64,000 bases of DNA from Corallincola platygyrae (GTDB lineage: Bacteria; Pseudomonadota; Gammaproteobacteria; Enterobacterales; Neiellaceae), in assembly GCF_039544265.1 (NCBI RefSeq), contig NZ_BAABLI010000006.1, positions 1-64,000 of the forward strand, in the 5' to 3' direction. Position 1 is the stretch's first letter; every line of letters begins with the position of its first letter. Below, one piece after another: positions 26,771-34,962 of the stretch. The position numbers and the translations under genes were made by a program. The notes beneath the pieces are model-generated. The model was not told where the DNA came from and made no database searches. It saw nothing but the letters and a program-made list of their open reading frames with translations.

Positions 26771-28237
26771 ATGACCTTAGCCCAACCCGAGCAGCCAGTT
26801 GATTTAGTGCTGTTTGGAGCCCGAGGAGACTTAGTTCGTCGTAAACTCTTGCCCGCGCTTTACCAGCTCGAGAAAGCTAACGCGATTGCAACTGATACCC
26901 GCATTGTCGGTGTGACGCGAGGTGAGTACAGTCGCGAAGAGTATGTTTCTTTGGTTCATGACTCATTATCTGAGTTTATGAAAGAGGTCATAGATGAGGA
27001 GGTTTGGCGTCGCTTTAGCTCCCGTTTGCACCATATCCGTATCGATCTGTCTATTCTATCGGACTACGACCAGTTTAAAGATTTCCTGGATCATGAGCGT
27101 CGTATCATGGTCAATTACCTGGCTGTACCCCCTTCTGTGTTTGGGGATATCAGCCACGGGTTACATGCATCAGGTTCAATAACATCAACTACGCGTGTGG
27201 TGGTGGAGAAGCCCATTGGACACGATTTAGAGTCATCGCGAATCACCAACGATGCGGTAGCCCAGTTTTTTGATGAGTCGCAAATCTATCGAATCGACCA
27301 TTATCTGGGTAAAGAAACCGTTCTTAATCTATTGTCTCTGCGTTTCGCAAACTCTTTACTGACGACCAACTGGGACCACAATACCATCGACCACGTTCAG
27401 ATAACTGTGGCCGAAGAGGTAGGTATCGAAGGGCGATGGGGCTACTTCGACCAAGCGGGTCAAATGCGCGACATGATCCAAAACCACCTGTTACAGGTGT
27501 TGTCTCTGATCGCAATGGAGCCTCCTGCAGATTTGGACGCTGCCAGCATCCGTACAGAAAAGTTGAAAGTTCTGAAGGCGCTTAGGCCAATCACAGCACG
27601 CGACGCCAGTGATAAAACGGTTCGCGGCCAGTATGGTAGAGGCTTTCTCCGTGGTCAGGCTGTGCCTGGATACCTTGAAGAAGAAGGTGCCAACGAGAAT
27701 TCAGATACCGAAACTTTCGTTGCGATAAGAGCCGATATCGATAACTGGCGCTGGTCTGGTGTGCCTTTCTATCTCCGCACTGGAAAACGCATGCCGGGTA
27801 AACTGAGCGAGATCGTGATCCAGTTTAAAGAGTTGCCACACCACATCTTCAGCAACTATGAAAATGTGCCAGCAAATAAGCTGACTATTCGCTTGCAGCC
27901 TGATGAAGGGGTTGAACTGAAGATGATGAATAAGGTGCCAGGCCTGGATGCTCGTATGAAGCTACAACAAACCACCTTGGATTTGTCCTTTTCTGAGACC
28001 TTCAAAGACGAACGCATCGCTGACGCGTATGAGCGACTGCTGCTCGAAGCGATGATGGGTAACCAGACGCTGTTTGTGTGTCGAGAAGAGGTCGAAGAGG
28101 CCTGGAAGTGGGTCGATGGCATTATCGATGCGTGGCAGTTAAACAATGAAGGTCCAAAAAGTTATCAGGCCGGATCGTGGGGCCCATGTGCCGCCATCGG
28201 TTTGATAACGAAAGATGGACGTTCTTGGAACGAATAG
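26771..28237 (+). CDS. zwf: glucose-6-phosphate 1-dehydrogenase
   Basis: Oxidises glucose 6-phosphate to 6-phosphogluconolactone with NADP, opening the pentose-phosphate and Entner-Doudoroff routes. 488 residues (E. coli 491). Nucleotide-binding loop LFGARGDLVRRKL near residue 15, substrate-binding EKPIGHDL, and the active-site motif RIDHYLGKE near residue 177 are all present. GAGGAG lies six bases before the ATG. No 6-phosphogluconolactonase (pgl) gene follows, which is unusual; glk follows instead after 121 bp. Confidence 0.97.
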   Translation: MTLAQPEQPVDLVLFGARGDLVRRKLLPALYQLEKANAIATDTRIVGVTRGEYSREEYVSLVHDSLSEFMKEVIDEEVWRRFSSRLHHIRIDLSILSDYDQFKDFLDHERRIMVNYLAVPPSVFGDISHGLHASGSITSTTRVVVEKPIGHDLESSRITNDAVAQFFDESQIYRIDHYLGKETVLNLLSLRFANSLLTTNWDHNTIDHVQITVAEEVGIEGRWGYFDQAGQMRDMIQNHLLQVLSLIAMEPPADLDAASIRTEKLKVLKALRPITARDASDKTVRGQYGRGFLRGQAVPGYLEEEGANENSDTETFVAIRADIDNWRWSGVPFYLRTGKRMPGKLSEIVIQFKELPHHIFSNYENVPANKLTIRLQPDEGVELKMMNKVPGLDARMKLQQTTLDLSFSETFKDERIADAYERLLLEAMMGNQTLFVCREEVEEAWKWVDGIIDAWQLNNEGPKSYQAGSWGPCAAIGLITKDGRSWNE

Positions 28238-28358
28238 TAGCTAGACTGGTCTGTTTGTTGATACAGGTCGGTCTTTTTTCGCTACAGATAAGGTTTGATC
28301 TCAAGATTAATTCGCTAGCGCTAAGCGAGCGCTTATTTGAACAGGGGAACACTGCAAC

Positions 28359-29321
28359 ATGGCAGAGCAACAACTTGGACTAATCGCTGATGTCGGCGGC
28401 ACAAATATTCGTTTAGAACTGGTCGATATGGCGAGCGGTGAGCGTCGTGAACTGCGTAAATATCTTTGCGCTAACTATCCAACTATTGTTGACGCTATCA
28501 AGCAGTACCTCAGCGATGCCGGCCAACCAGCAGTGACTCACGGTTGTATTGCTATTGCGTGTCCTACAAACGATGACTGGATTGCGATGACCAACCACAG
28601 CTGGGCGTTTTCTGTGAAAGAAACTCAGGCTGCATTGGGTTGGACTGCACTTCACCTTATCAATGATTACACTGCCATCAGCATGTCTTTGCCTCACCTT
28701 AAGGCTGGCCAAAAAGTGCAAATCGGTGGTGGCGAAGTAAAAGACGGCGCACCTATTGCTGTGTTTGGTCCTGGAACGGGGTTGGGCGTGGCTCACCTTG
28801 CCAACCATGCTGGCTTCTGGATGAGTCTACCGGGCGAGGGCGGTCATGTGGACTTTGCGCCAATTGATGAAGTGGATGAGCATATTCTTGCGTTCCTGTC
28901 GAAGAAATACGATCACGTGTCAGTAGAGCAGCTACTTTCGGGCCCTGGTATCGTACAGATGTATCAGGCTATCGCGGACATGAAAGGCGAAGAAGCAAAG
29001 TTCACTGATGCTGCGGATATCAGTACCGCGGGAATTGATGGGACCTGTCCGGTTGCCAGTGCAACTATGGTTCAGTTCTGTAAGGTGATGGGTAGCTTTG
29101 GCGGTAACCTGTCGCTAACTCTTGGTACCTTTGGCGGCGTATATATTGCTGGTGGGATCGTGCCTCGCTTTATCGATTACCTCAAGCAGAGCGATTTCCG
29201 TGAACGCTTCGAAGCGAAAGGACGATTCAGAGGCTTTAATGAGAAAGTGCCAGTGTTTGTGGTGACAGAGCCACAACCCGGCTTGGTTGGAGCCGCAGCT
29301 TATCTGATGCAAACCGTATAA
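28359..29321 (+). CDS. glk: glucokinase
   Basis: Phosphorylates free glucose with ATP. 320 residues (E. coli 321). The N-terminal ADVGGTNIRLEL phosphate-binding loop, catalytic-base region LINDYTAIS near residue 105, GPGTGLGVAHL, the GEGGHVDFAP zinc-less loop and IAGGIVPR near 265 are typical of the bacterial glucokinase (not ROK) family. It would recycle glucose released by MalQ and GlgX. It is in the zwf-glk-eda direction and is closed by a terminator. Confidence 0.96.
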   Translation: MAEQQLGLIADVGGTNIRLELVDMASGERRELRKYLCANYPTIVDAIKQYLSDAGQPAVTHGCIAIACPTNDDWIAMTNHSWAFSVKETQAALGWTALHLINDYTAISMSLPHLKAGQKVQIGGGEVKDGAPIAVFGPGTGLGVAHLANHAGFWMSLPGEGGHVDFAPIDEVDEHILAFLSKKYDHVSVEQLLSGPGIVQMYQAIADMKGEEAKFTDAADISTAGIDGTCPVASATMVQFCKVMGSFGGNLSLTLGTFGGVYIAGGIVPRFIDYLKQSDFRERFEAKGRFRGFNEKVPVFVVTEPQPGLVGAAAYLMQTV

Positions 29322-29333
29322 GCTGAACTTGAG

Positions 29334-29361
29334 AAAAACCTCGCATTAGCGAGGTTTTTTT
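29334..29361 (+). terminator. intrinsic terminator of glk
   Basis: AACCTCGC, loop ATTA, GCGAGGTT and a run of T. eda downstream therefore needs its own promoter or readthrough. Confidence 0.85.
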
Positions 29362-29404
29362 ATGCCTGAAAGCGCTACGCTTGCTAAGTGAAAAAGCATT
29401 CGTG

Positions 29405-29430
29405 GACAACTCCTAAACACAGGAGTGGTC
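29405..29430 (+). other. hairpin in eda leader
   Basis: GACAACTCCT (29405-29414), loop AAACAC, AGGAGTGGTC (29421-29430): nine pairs with one A-G mismatch, starting 63 bases before the eda start. Function unknown; no T-run. Confidence 0.4.
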
Positions 29431-29467
29431 GTTTGAATAACTGTTGAACTCATGCAAAAGGATAATC

Positions 29468-30118
29468 ATGACAGCATTCTTAAATTGGTCGTTAAAGCCT
29501 GAGCAATTATTGTCATTGTCGCCTGTTGTTCCGGTGATCGTGATTGAGCGTGAGGAAGATGCATTGCCTATGGCTGAGGCTCTGCTGGCTGGTGGTATAT
29601 CTCTAATGGAGATCACGCTACGAACAGCTGCTGCATTGCCCGCTATCGAGACGATTGCGCGCAAGTTACCGGAGGTCACTGTCGGGGCGGGTACTGTTTA
29701 CAGTAAGGGGCATCTTCAGCAAGTGAGTGATGCTGGTGGACAGTTTGCAATTAGCCCTGGTGGTACGCCCGCCCTGCTGACTGCCGCTGCAAATGGCAAG
29801 ATACCTTTATTGCCCGGCATCTCTACGGTTTCGGAATTAATGCAGGGAATAGAGTTGGGTTATAGTCACTTTAAGTTTTTCCCTGCAGAAGCCTGTGGTG
29901 GTGTAAAGGCATTAAAAGCGATCTCTGGGCCTTTTCCTGATATTAAATTCTGCCCAACCGGTGGCATCTCTCAGGAAAACTATCGTGACTACCTTGCTCT
30001 TAAAACAGTTGCTTGTGTGGGAGGTTCTTGGCTAGTGCCGGGAGAAGCTGTGCGTCAGGGGGACTTTTCTTTAATTACGCGTCTGGCCAAAGAGGCTCTG
30101 GCGGCATTTAAGTCCTAA
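29468..30118 (+). CDS. eda: KDPG/KHG aldolase
   Basis: Cleaves 2-keto-3-deoxy-6-phosphogluconate to pyruvate and glyceraldehyde 3-phosphate, the last step of the Entner-Doudoroff pathway. From ATG 29468 (AGGA four bases upstream) it has 216 residues; a TTG eight codons earlier is rejected. Motifs: PVVPVIVIERE, the catalytic Glu in ISLMEITLRT, VGAGTV, and the Schiff-base Lys in FKFFPAEACGG. GapA, the next enzyme for its product, is convergent immediately downstream. edd is not in the window. Confidence 0.96.
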   Translation: MTAFLNWSLKPEQLLSLSPVVPVIVIEREEDALPMAEALLAGGISLMEITLRTAAALPAIETIARKLPEVTVGAGTVYSKGHLQQVSDAGGQFAISPGGTPALLTAAANGKIPLLPGISTVSELMQGIELGYSHFKFFPAEACGGVKALKAISGPFPDIKFCPTGGISQENYRDYLALKTVACVGGSWLVPGEAVRQGDFSLITRLAKEALAAFKS

Positions 30119-30161
30119 AGGGGCGTATATTGATATTACTTTTTCATTGAAATGTGAAAAC

Positions 30162-30191
30162 AAAAAACCGCGCTTAATAGCGCGGTTTTTT
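30162..30191. terminator. bidirectional terminator between eda and gapA
   Basis: AAAAAACCGCGC, loop TTAATA, GCGCGGTTTTTT. Confidence 0.9.
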
Positions 30192-30208
30192 CTGGTCAGG
30201 AGGGAAGC

Positions 30209-31204
30209 TTACTTAGAGATGTGAGCTACCAGATCCAGAACCTTGTTTGAGTAACCGATTTCGTTGTCGTACCAAGATACAACTTTAACGAACTTGTCGG
30301 TCAGAGCAACACCAGCGTCTGCGTCGAATACTGAAGTCTGAACTTCACCGATGAAGTCTTGAGAAACAACTGCGTCTTCGGTGTAACCCAGAACGCCAGC
30401 CATTTCGCCTTCAGAAGCTTCTTTCATAGCAGCACAGATCTGCTCGTAAGTAGCAGCTTCTTTCAGGTTAACTGTCAGGTCAACAACAGAAACGTTAGCA
30501 GTTGGTACGCGGAATGCCATACCAGTCAGCTTGCCGTTCAGTTCAGGCAGTACAACACCTACAGCTTTAGCAGCACCAGTTGAAGATGGGATGATGTTCT
30601 GAGAAGCACCACGACCACCGCGCCAGTCTTTAGCAGAAGGACCGTCAACAGTTTTCTGAGTAGCAGTAGTAGCGTGAACAGTAGTCATCAGACCGCTTTC
30701 GATGCCCCACTTGTCATTCAGAACTTTAGCGATAGGCGCCAGACAGTTAGTAGTACAAGAAGCGTTAGAAACGATATCTTGACCAGCGTAAGTGTCTTGG
30801 TTAACGCCCATAACGAACATAGGAGTTGCGTCCTTAGAAGGACCAGTCAGTACAACTTTCTTCGCGCCAGCTTCAATGTGCTTGCGAGCAGTTTCGTCAG
30901 TCAGGAAGATACCTGTTGCTTCTGCTACTACGTCAACACCGATTTCGTCCCACTTAAGGTCAGCTGGGTTGCGCTCAGCAGTTACACGAACTGTTTTGCC
31001 ATTTACGATCAGGTTGCCGTCTTTTACTTCTACGGTACCGTTGAAACGACCGTGAGTTGAATCGTACTTCAGCATGTAAGCCATGTAGTCAACATCGATC
31101 AAGTCGTTGATACCAACAACTTCAATGTCACTACGCTCTACAGAAGCGCGAAATACGAAACGACCGATACGTCCAAAACCATTAATACCGACTTTGATAG
31201 TCAT
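30209..31204 (-). CDS. gapA: glyceraldehyde-3-phosphate dehydrogenase, type I
   Basis: Glycolytic GAPDH. 331 residues from ATG 31204 (MTIKVGINGFGRIGR); an ATG two codons earlier has AGGA only two bases away, so the later one (eight bases) is preferred. Motifs: NAD-binding GFGRIG, the catalytic Cys in SNASCTTNCLAP near residue 150, and HATTATQKTVDGPS. NAD preference is expected from the Asp in VGINDL. The codon choice looks constrained (repeated CGT, GGT, GAA), as in highly expressed genes. A HexR-like site lies about 40 bp upstream. Confidence 0.96.
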   Translation of the reverse strand: MTIKVGINGFGRIGRFVFRASVERSDIEVVGINDLIDVDYMAYMLKYDSTHGRFNGTVEVKDGNLIVNGKTVRVTAERNPADLKWDEIGVDVVAEATGIFLTDETARKHIEAGAKKVVLTGPSKDATPMFVMGVNQDTYAGQDIVSNASCTTNCLAPIAKVLNDKWGIESGLMTTVHATTATQKTVDGPSAKDWRGGRGASQNIIPSSTGAAKAVGVVLPELNGKLTGMAFRVPTANVSVVDLTVNLKEAATYEQICAAMKEASEGEMAGVLGYTEDAVVSQDFIGEVQTSVFDADAGVALTDKFVKVVSWYDNEIGYSNKVLDLVAHISK

Positions 31205-31210
31205 AGCCAT

Positions 31211-31516
31211 CTTCCTAGCATTTTCAGGGGGATTAAAAATTTGCGTAGTAAAATTACAAAAAGTGGTGTCATCGTCAAGTAAATCAGCGGTTTTTGTTGC
31301 GCTGAGTCAAGTTTGACAATGAAAAATAATTACACCTTTCACCTTGAGTGATTAATATAGCGCACTAACTATAGACCAATGAATTTTATTGGCTAGGGCC
31401 CGTGAGACTAAATGGCTAATGTTTTTCCATTGGCACATAGGCAGAAGCCGATTTAGACTTACCCCTACATTTTTAACCGTCCGTTCGGTTCGACAATCAA
31501 CAAAAAGGTTTGTTCG
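31211..31516. promoter_or_regulatory. gapA-malQ divergent control region with two HexR-like sites
   Basis: Site 1 at 31244-31258 (CGTAGTAAAATTACA) matches 13 of 15 positions of the HexR consensus TGTARTTWAATTACA. Site 2 at 31320-31334 (TGAAAAATAATTACA) matches 12 of 15. Both keep the right half AATTACA perfectly. TTGACA at 31313-31318 overlaps the approach to site 2. AT-richness raises the chance of accidental matches. Confidence 0.5.
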
Positions 31517-33718
31517 ATGAATCAAGAACTTATAGAAAAGCTCTCGGAACTAAGAGGGATTGAGTCCAATTACGTCGATGCTTGGGGCAATCCAGCAACT
31601 GTAGACGCAAGCAGCAAAGCAGCTCTATTAGCTGCTATGGGCTTTGCTACAGACGATGATGCAAAGCTGGCTGAACAGTACCAGGAAGCCCTGGCTGCAA
31701 GCTGGAAAACGATGCTGCCTAAAGTATTGGTTGTAAGAAAGGCCGAGAGCTATCCAGTCGAGCTGCATTTACCTTTAGATGATCTGAAAGTGCCTGTTCA
31801 CTGGACACTGGAGCTGGAAGAGGGCGAAAACCTCAAAGGTTCATTCACGCCACTGGATGGTCAGCTGGTTGGATCGGAGACTATTGACGGTGTTGAATAC
31901 AAAGCGCTGAAAGTATTTTTGCAGTTAGAAGCGCCGATTGGTTACCACACTCTGGTGCTGCGCAACGCCAAGCGTAAAAAGTTGGCAACGACGCGCTTTA
32001 TCATTGCACCAAAAGCATGTTTCATCCCTAACGAGATTGCTGGCGGTAAAAAGGTTTGGGGCCCAAGCGTGCAAATGTACTGCTTGCGCAGTGAGCGTAA
32101 CTGGGGCATCGGTGACTTCACCGATCTGACATACCTGGTTGAGAATGTAGCGAAGGGCGGTGGTGATTTCGTAGGTCTTAACCCAATTCATGCCCTTTAT
32201 CCTAACAACCCTGAAAGTGCCAGCCCATATAGCCCGTCATCTCGTCGTTGGCTGAACATTGTCTACATTGATGTTGAGTCAGTGCCTGAGTATGCGAAGA
32301 GCAGTGAAGCGCAGGCTCTTGTGAACAGTAATGATTTCCAATGGCGCTTAGGTGAACTTCGCGGCAAAGACTGGGTGGATTACGCTGGCGTTACTCAAGA
32401 GAAACTGCGTGCGTTGCGCCTGGTCTTTAAAGAGTTCAACGAAAACGTTCTTGGTAGCGGCAGTGCCCGCGACAAAGCTTTTAACGCATTTGTTGAAGCG
32501 GGTGGCGAAAACCTTCGCGAACAAGCACTTTACGATGCGCTGCAAGAGCACTTCTACGCTGATGGTATTAACGCCTGGGGTTGGCCAAGCTGGCCTGAAG
32601 AGTTCAACGAATACCACAAGCCTGCCGTAAACAAGTGGGCGAAAGCTAACCCTGAAGAGCTGAACTTCTATCTCTACCTTCAGTTCCTGTCAGATGAGCA
32701 GCTGGCTGCAGTTGATCAAAAGGCTAAAGATCTAGGTATGGCCATGGGCCTGTACCGCGACCTTGCTGTAGGTGTGAGTGAAGGCAGTACTGAGATTTGG
32801 GCGAATCGTGATCTCTACATTGCCGGTGCCGCTGTGGGCGCGCCACCAGATATCCTGGGTCCTCTGGGACAGAACTGGGGCTTGCCTCCGATGGATCCAG
32901 CCAAGCTGATCGAAGCGGAATATCAGCCTATGATCGAGCTGTTCCGTTCTAACATGCGCTCTTGTGGTGCTCTGCGTATTGACCACGTGATGGCATTGCT
33001 GCGTTTGTGGATGATCCCAGCAGGTAAAGACGCCAAAGGTGGCGCTTACGTTTACTACAACATCAACGATTTGCTAGGTCTGCTGGCATTGGAAAGTCAT
33101 CGCAACAAGTGCGCGATCATTGGTGAAGACTTGGGTACAGTGCCTGACGGTATCAGTGAGACACTTCAGGAAAATGGTGTTCACTCTTATCGCGTGTTCT
33201 TTTTCGAGCAAGCTGAAGATGGTGGCTTTATCTCACCAGCACATTATCCAGTACAGGCAATGGCGACATTGACTACTCACGATATGCCTACACTGATCGG
33301 TTTCTGGCACTGTGATGACCTGAAATTAGGTAAAGAGCTTGGCTTGTACCCGGATGAGAATGTTCTCCAGACGCTTTATAACGATCGTCACGAGAGCAAG
33401 CAGAAGATTTTGGATAGCCTGAAAGGTCACCAGTCGCTGCCTGACTATATCTCCAGTGATGTAAACTGGGTGGGTATGACTCGTGACTTAAACTATGGAA
33501 TGCAGGTACACATGGCCCGTGGTTGTTCAGCTCTACTGAGTCTTCAGCTGGAGGACTGGCTGGAAATGGACAAGCCAGTAAACGTGCCAGGAACCAGCAC
33601 CGAGTATCCAAACTGGCGTCGTAAGCTGAGCAAGAACCTTAGCGAACTGTTTGCCGACCAGGATGTTCAGAGCTTGATGCGCCGTCTGTCTGATGCGCGC
33701 AAAGGAGCCAGCAACTAA
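31517..33718 (+). CDS. malQ: 4-alpha-glucanotransferase (amylomaltase)
   Basis: GH77 enzyme that transfers maltodextrin segments between alpha-1,4-glucans, releasing glucose. 733 residues with the N-terminal extension of the long (E. coli-type, 694) class. Active site: nucleophile Asp in GALRIDHVMAL near residue 490, acid/base Glu in IGEDLGTVPDG near 540, third Asp in TTHDMPTLIGFW near 590. The ribosome site AAAAGG is 6-10 bases from ATG. It starts the operon malQ - DUF4032 - glgB, so here it serves glycogen rather than maltose uptake. Confidence 0.96.
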   Translation: MNQELIEKLSELRGIESNYVDAWGNPATVDASSKAALLAAMGFATDDDAKLAEQYQEALAASWKTMLPKVLVVRKAESYPVELHLPLDDLKVPVHWTLELEEGENLKGSFTPLDGQLVGSETIDGVEYKALKVFLQLEAPIGYHTLVLRNAKRKKLATTRFIIAPKACFIPNEIAGGKKVWGPSVQMYCLRSERNWGIGDFTDLTYLVENVAKGGGDFVGLNPIHALYPNNPESASPYSPSSRRWLNIVYIDVESVPEYAKSSEAQALVNSNDFQWRLGELRGKDWVDYAGVTQEKLRALRLVFKEFNENVLGSGSARDKAFNAFVEAGGENLREQALYDALQEHFYADGINAWGWPSWPEEFNEYHKPAVNKWAKANPEELNFYLYLQFLSDEQLAAVDQKAKDLGMAMGLYRDLAVGVSEGSTEIWANRDLYIAGAAVGAPPDILGPLGQNWGLPPMDPAKLIEAEYQPMIELFRSNMRSCGALRIDHVMALLRLWMIPAGKDAKGGAYVYYNINDLLGLLALESHRNKCAIIGEDLGTVPDGISETLQENGVHSYRVFFFEQAEDGGFISPAHYPVQAMATLTTHDMPTLIGFWHCDDLKLGKELGLYPDENVLQTLYNDRHESKQKILDSLKGHQSLPDYISSDVNWVGMTRDLNYGMQVHMARGCSALLSLQLEDWLEMDKPVNVPGTSTEYPNWRRKLSKNLSELFADQDVQSLMRRLSDARKGASN

Positions 33719-33732
33719 GGAAATATAATCGC

Positions 33733-34926
33733 TTGCGATTACAACAAGTAGAACCCCAGGAATATCCTCTGGACCTGGGGTTGCCATGGGACCAGCCCCT
33801 CGAGGGCTGGCCTGATCATCTCCTTGTCGAGATGGCCAGAGGTATATCTCGGAACGTTGTACGCTTTATTCGCTGTAGGGACCGAGTCTATGCAGTGAAA
33901 GAGATCAACGAAAAGCTGGCTCGTCATGAGTTTCAGTTCCTTCGAAACCTTCAAGAACTAGATGCCCCTTCTGTTAAACCTGTGGCCCTGGTCACCGAAC
34001 GAAGTGGTAAACCCAACTACGCTTTACTTGTTACCCACTATCTCGATTTTTCTCAGCCTTACCGCATTATGATGGCGGAGCAGCCATGGAATATCAGCTA
34101 CGAAGTACTGATTGATGCCATGGCCGAATTATTTGTATGGCTTCACCTGCAAGGGATTTATTGGGGAGATTGCTCACTTTCAAACACGTTGTTTCGTCGT
34201 GATGCGGGCCGCTTAGCTGCCTATTTTGTTGATGCGGAAACAGCACAGGCTTATGACAAGATCTCTGATGGTCAGCGAGAGTTGGATCTGATGATCGCCC
34301 AAACCAATGTGGCGGGAGAATTGATGGATCTTGAGGCCGGTTTTGGTCTTCCCGATGGTATCGATCCGATCCAGGTCACAGAAGATATTTTGGCTAAATA
34401 TCATCAGCTTTGGTCAGAAGTTAACCAGCAAGTCGAGTTTGGAACAGAAGAGCAGTACATCGTCGAGCGCAGAATCCAAAGATTGCATGATCTTGGTTAC
34501 GATGTTGAAGAAATTGAGTTTGTTACCAGTGGCGAAAACGATAGGCTAAGATTACTCACAAAAGTTGTTGAGCCGGGTCACCACATCCGAAAACTTGAAT
34601 CACTGGTGGGGATCCGAGTACAGGCAAACCAAGCCAGACGATTGCTGCATGAACTTACGCGTTTTGCGCAGCAATATAACCATCGCCGAGAAGAGCGTGG
34701 TAAAGACAAAGTGTCTGAAATGGTAGCTGCGCACATATGGTATGAAGAAGAATATCTTTATACGTTAGATATGTTCCCAGCAGAGCATCGGACCAGATTT
34801 GATGATCCTGAGTTGTATCATCAGTTGCTCGAGCATCGTTGGTACGAGTCAGAAAATAGAAAACAAGACATTGGCATGAGGGAGGCAGTTAGATCTTTCA
34901 TCGACAATGTTCTTGAGAAAAGTTAG
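33733..34926 (+). CDS. DUF4032-like protein with a kinase-type fold
   Basis: 397 residues. The first 200 look like a Kdo/WaaP-type small protein kinase fold: VYAVKEIN supplies a lysine (Lys56), GIYWGDCSLSNTLF has the catalytic-loop pattern D-x4-N (Asp146, Asn151), and AYFVDAETA gives the metal-binding Asp167 in place of DFG. The second half, rich in acidic and aromatic residues (HHIRKLE, IWYEEEYLYTLDMFP), corresponds to DUF4032 as I recall it. The start is TTG at 33733, 14 bases after malQ, with AAGGA upstream. It lies in line between malQ and glgB. It could phosphorylate a sugar, glucan or protein; no substrate is established. Family recognition is moderate. Confidence 0.75.
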   Translation: MRLQQVEPQEYPLDLGLPWDQPLEGWPDHLLVEMARGISRNVVRFIRCRDRVYAVKEINEKLARHEFQFLRNLQELDAPSVKPVALVTERSGKPNYALLVTHYLDFSQPYRIMMAEQPWNISYEVLIDAMAELFVWLHLQGIYWGDCSLSNTLFRRDAGRLAAYFVDAETAQAYDKISDGQRELDLMIAQTNVAGELMDLEAGFGLPDGIDPIQVTEDILAKYHQLWSEVNQQVEFGTEEQYIVERRIQRLHDLGYDVEEIEFVTSGENDRLRLLTKVVEPGHHIRKLESLVGIRVQANQARRLLHELTRFAQQYNHRREERGKDKVSEMVAAHIWYEEEYLYTLDMFPAEHRTRFDDPELYHQLLEHRWYESENRKQDIGMREAVRSFIDNVLEKS

Positions 34927-34962
34927 GAAATTACACTCTATAAAAGGGGAACCGGTTTACAG

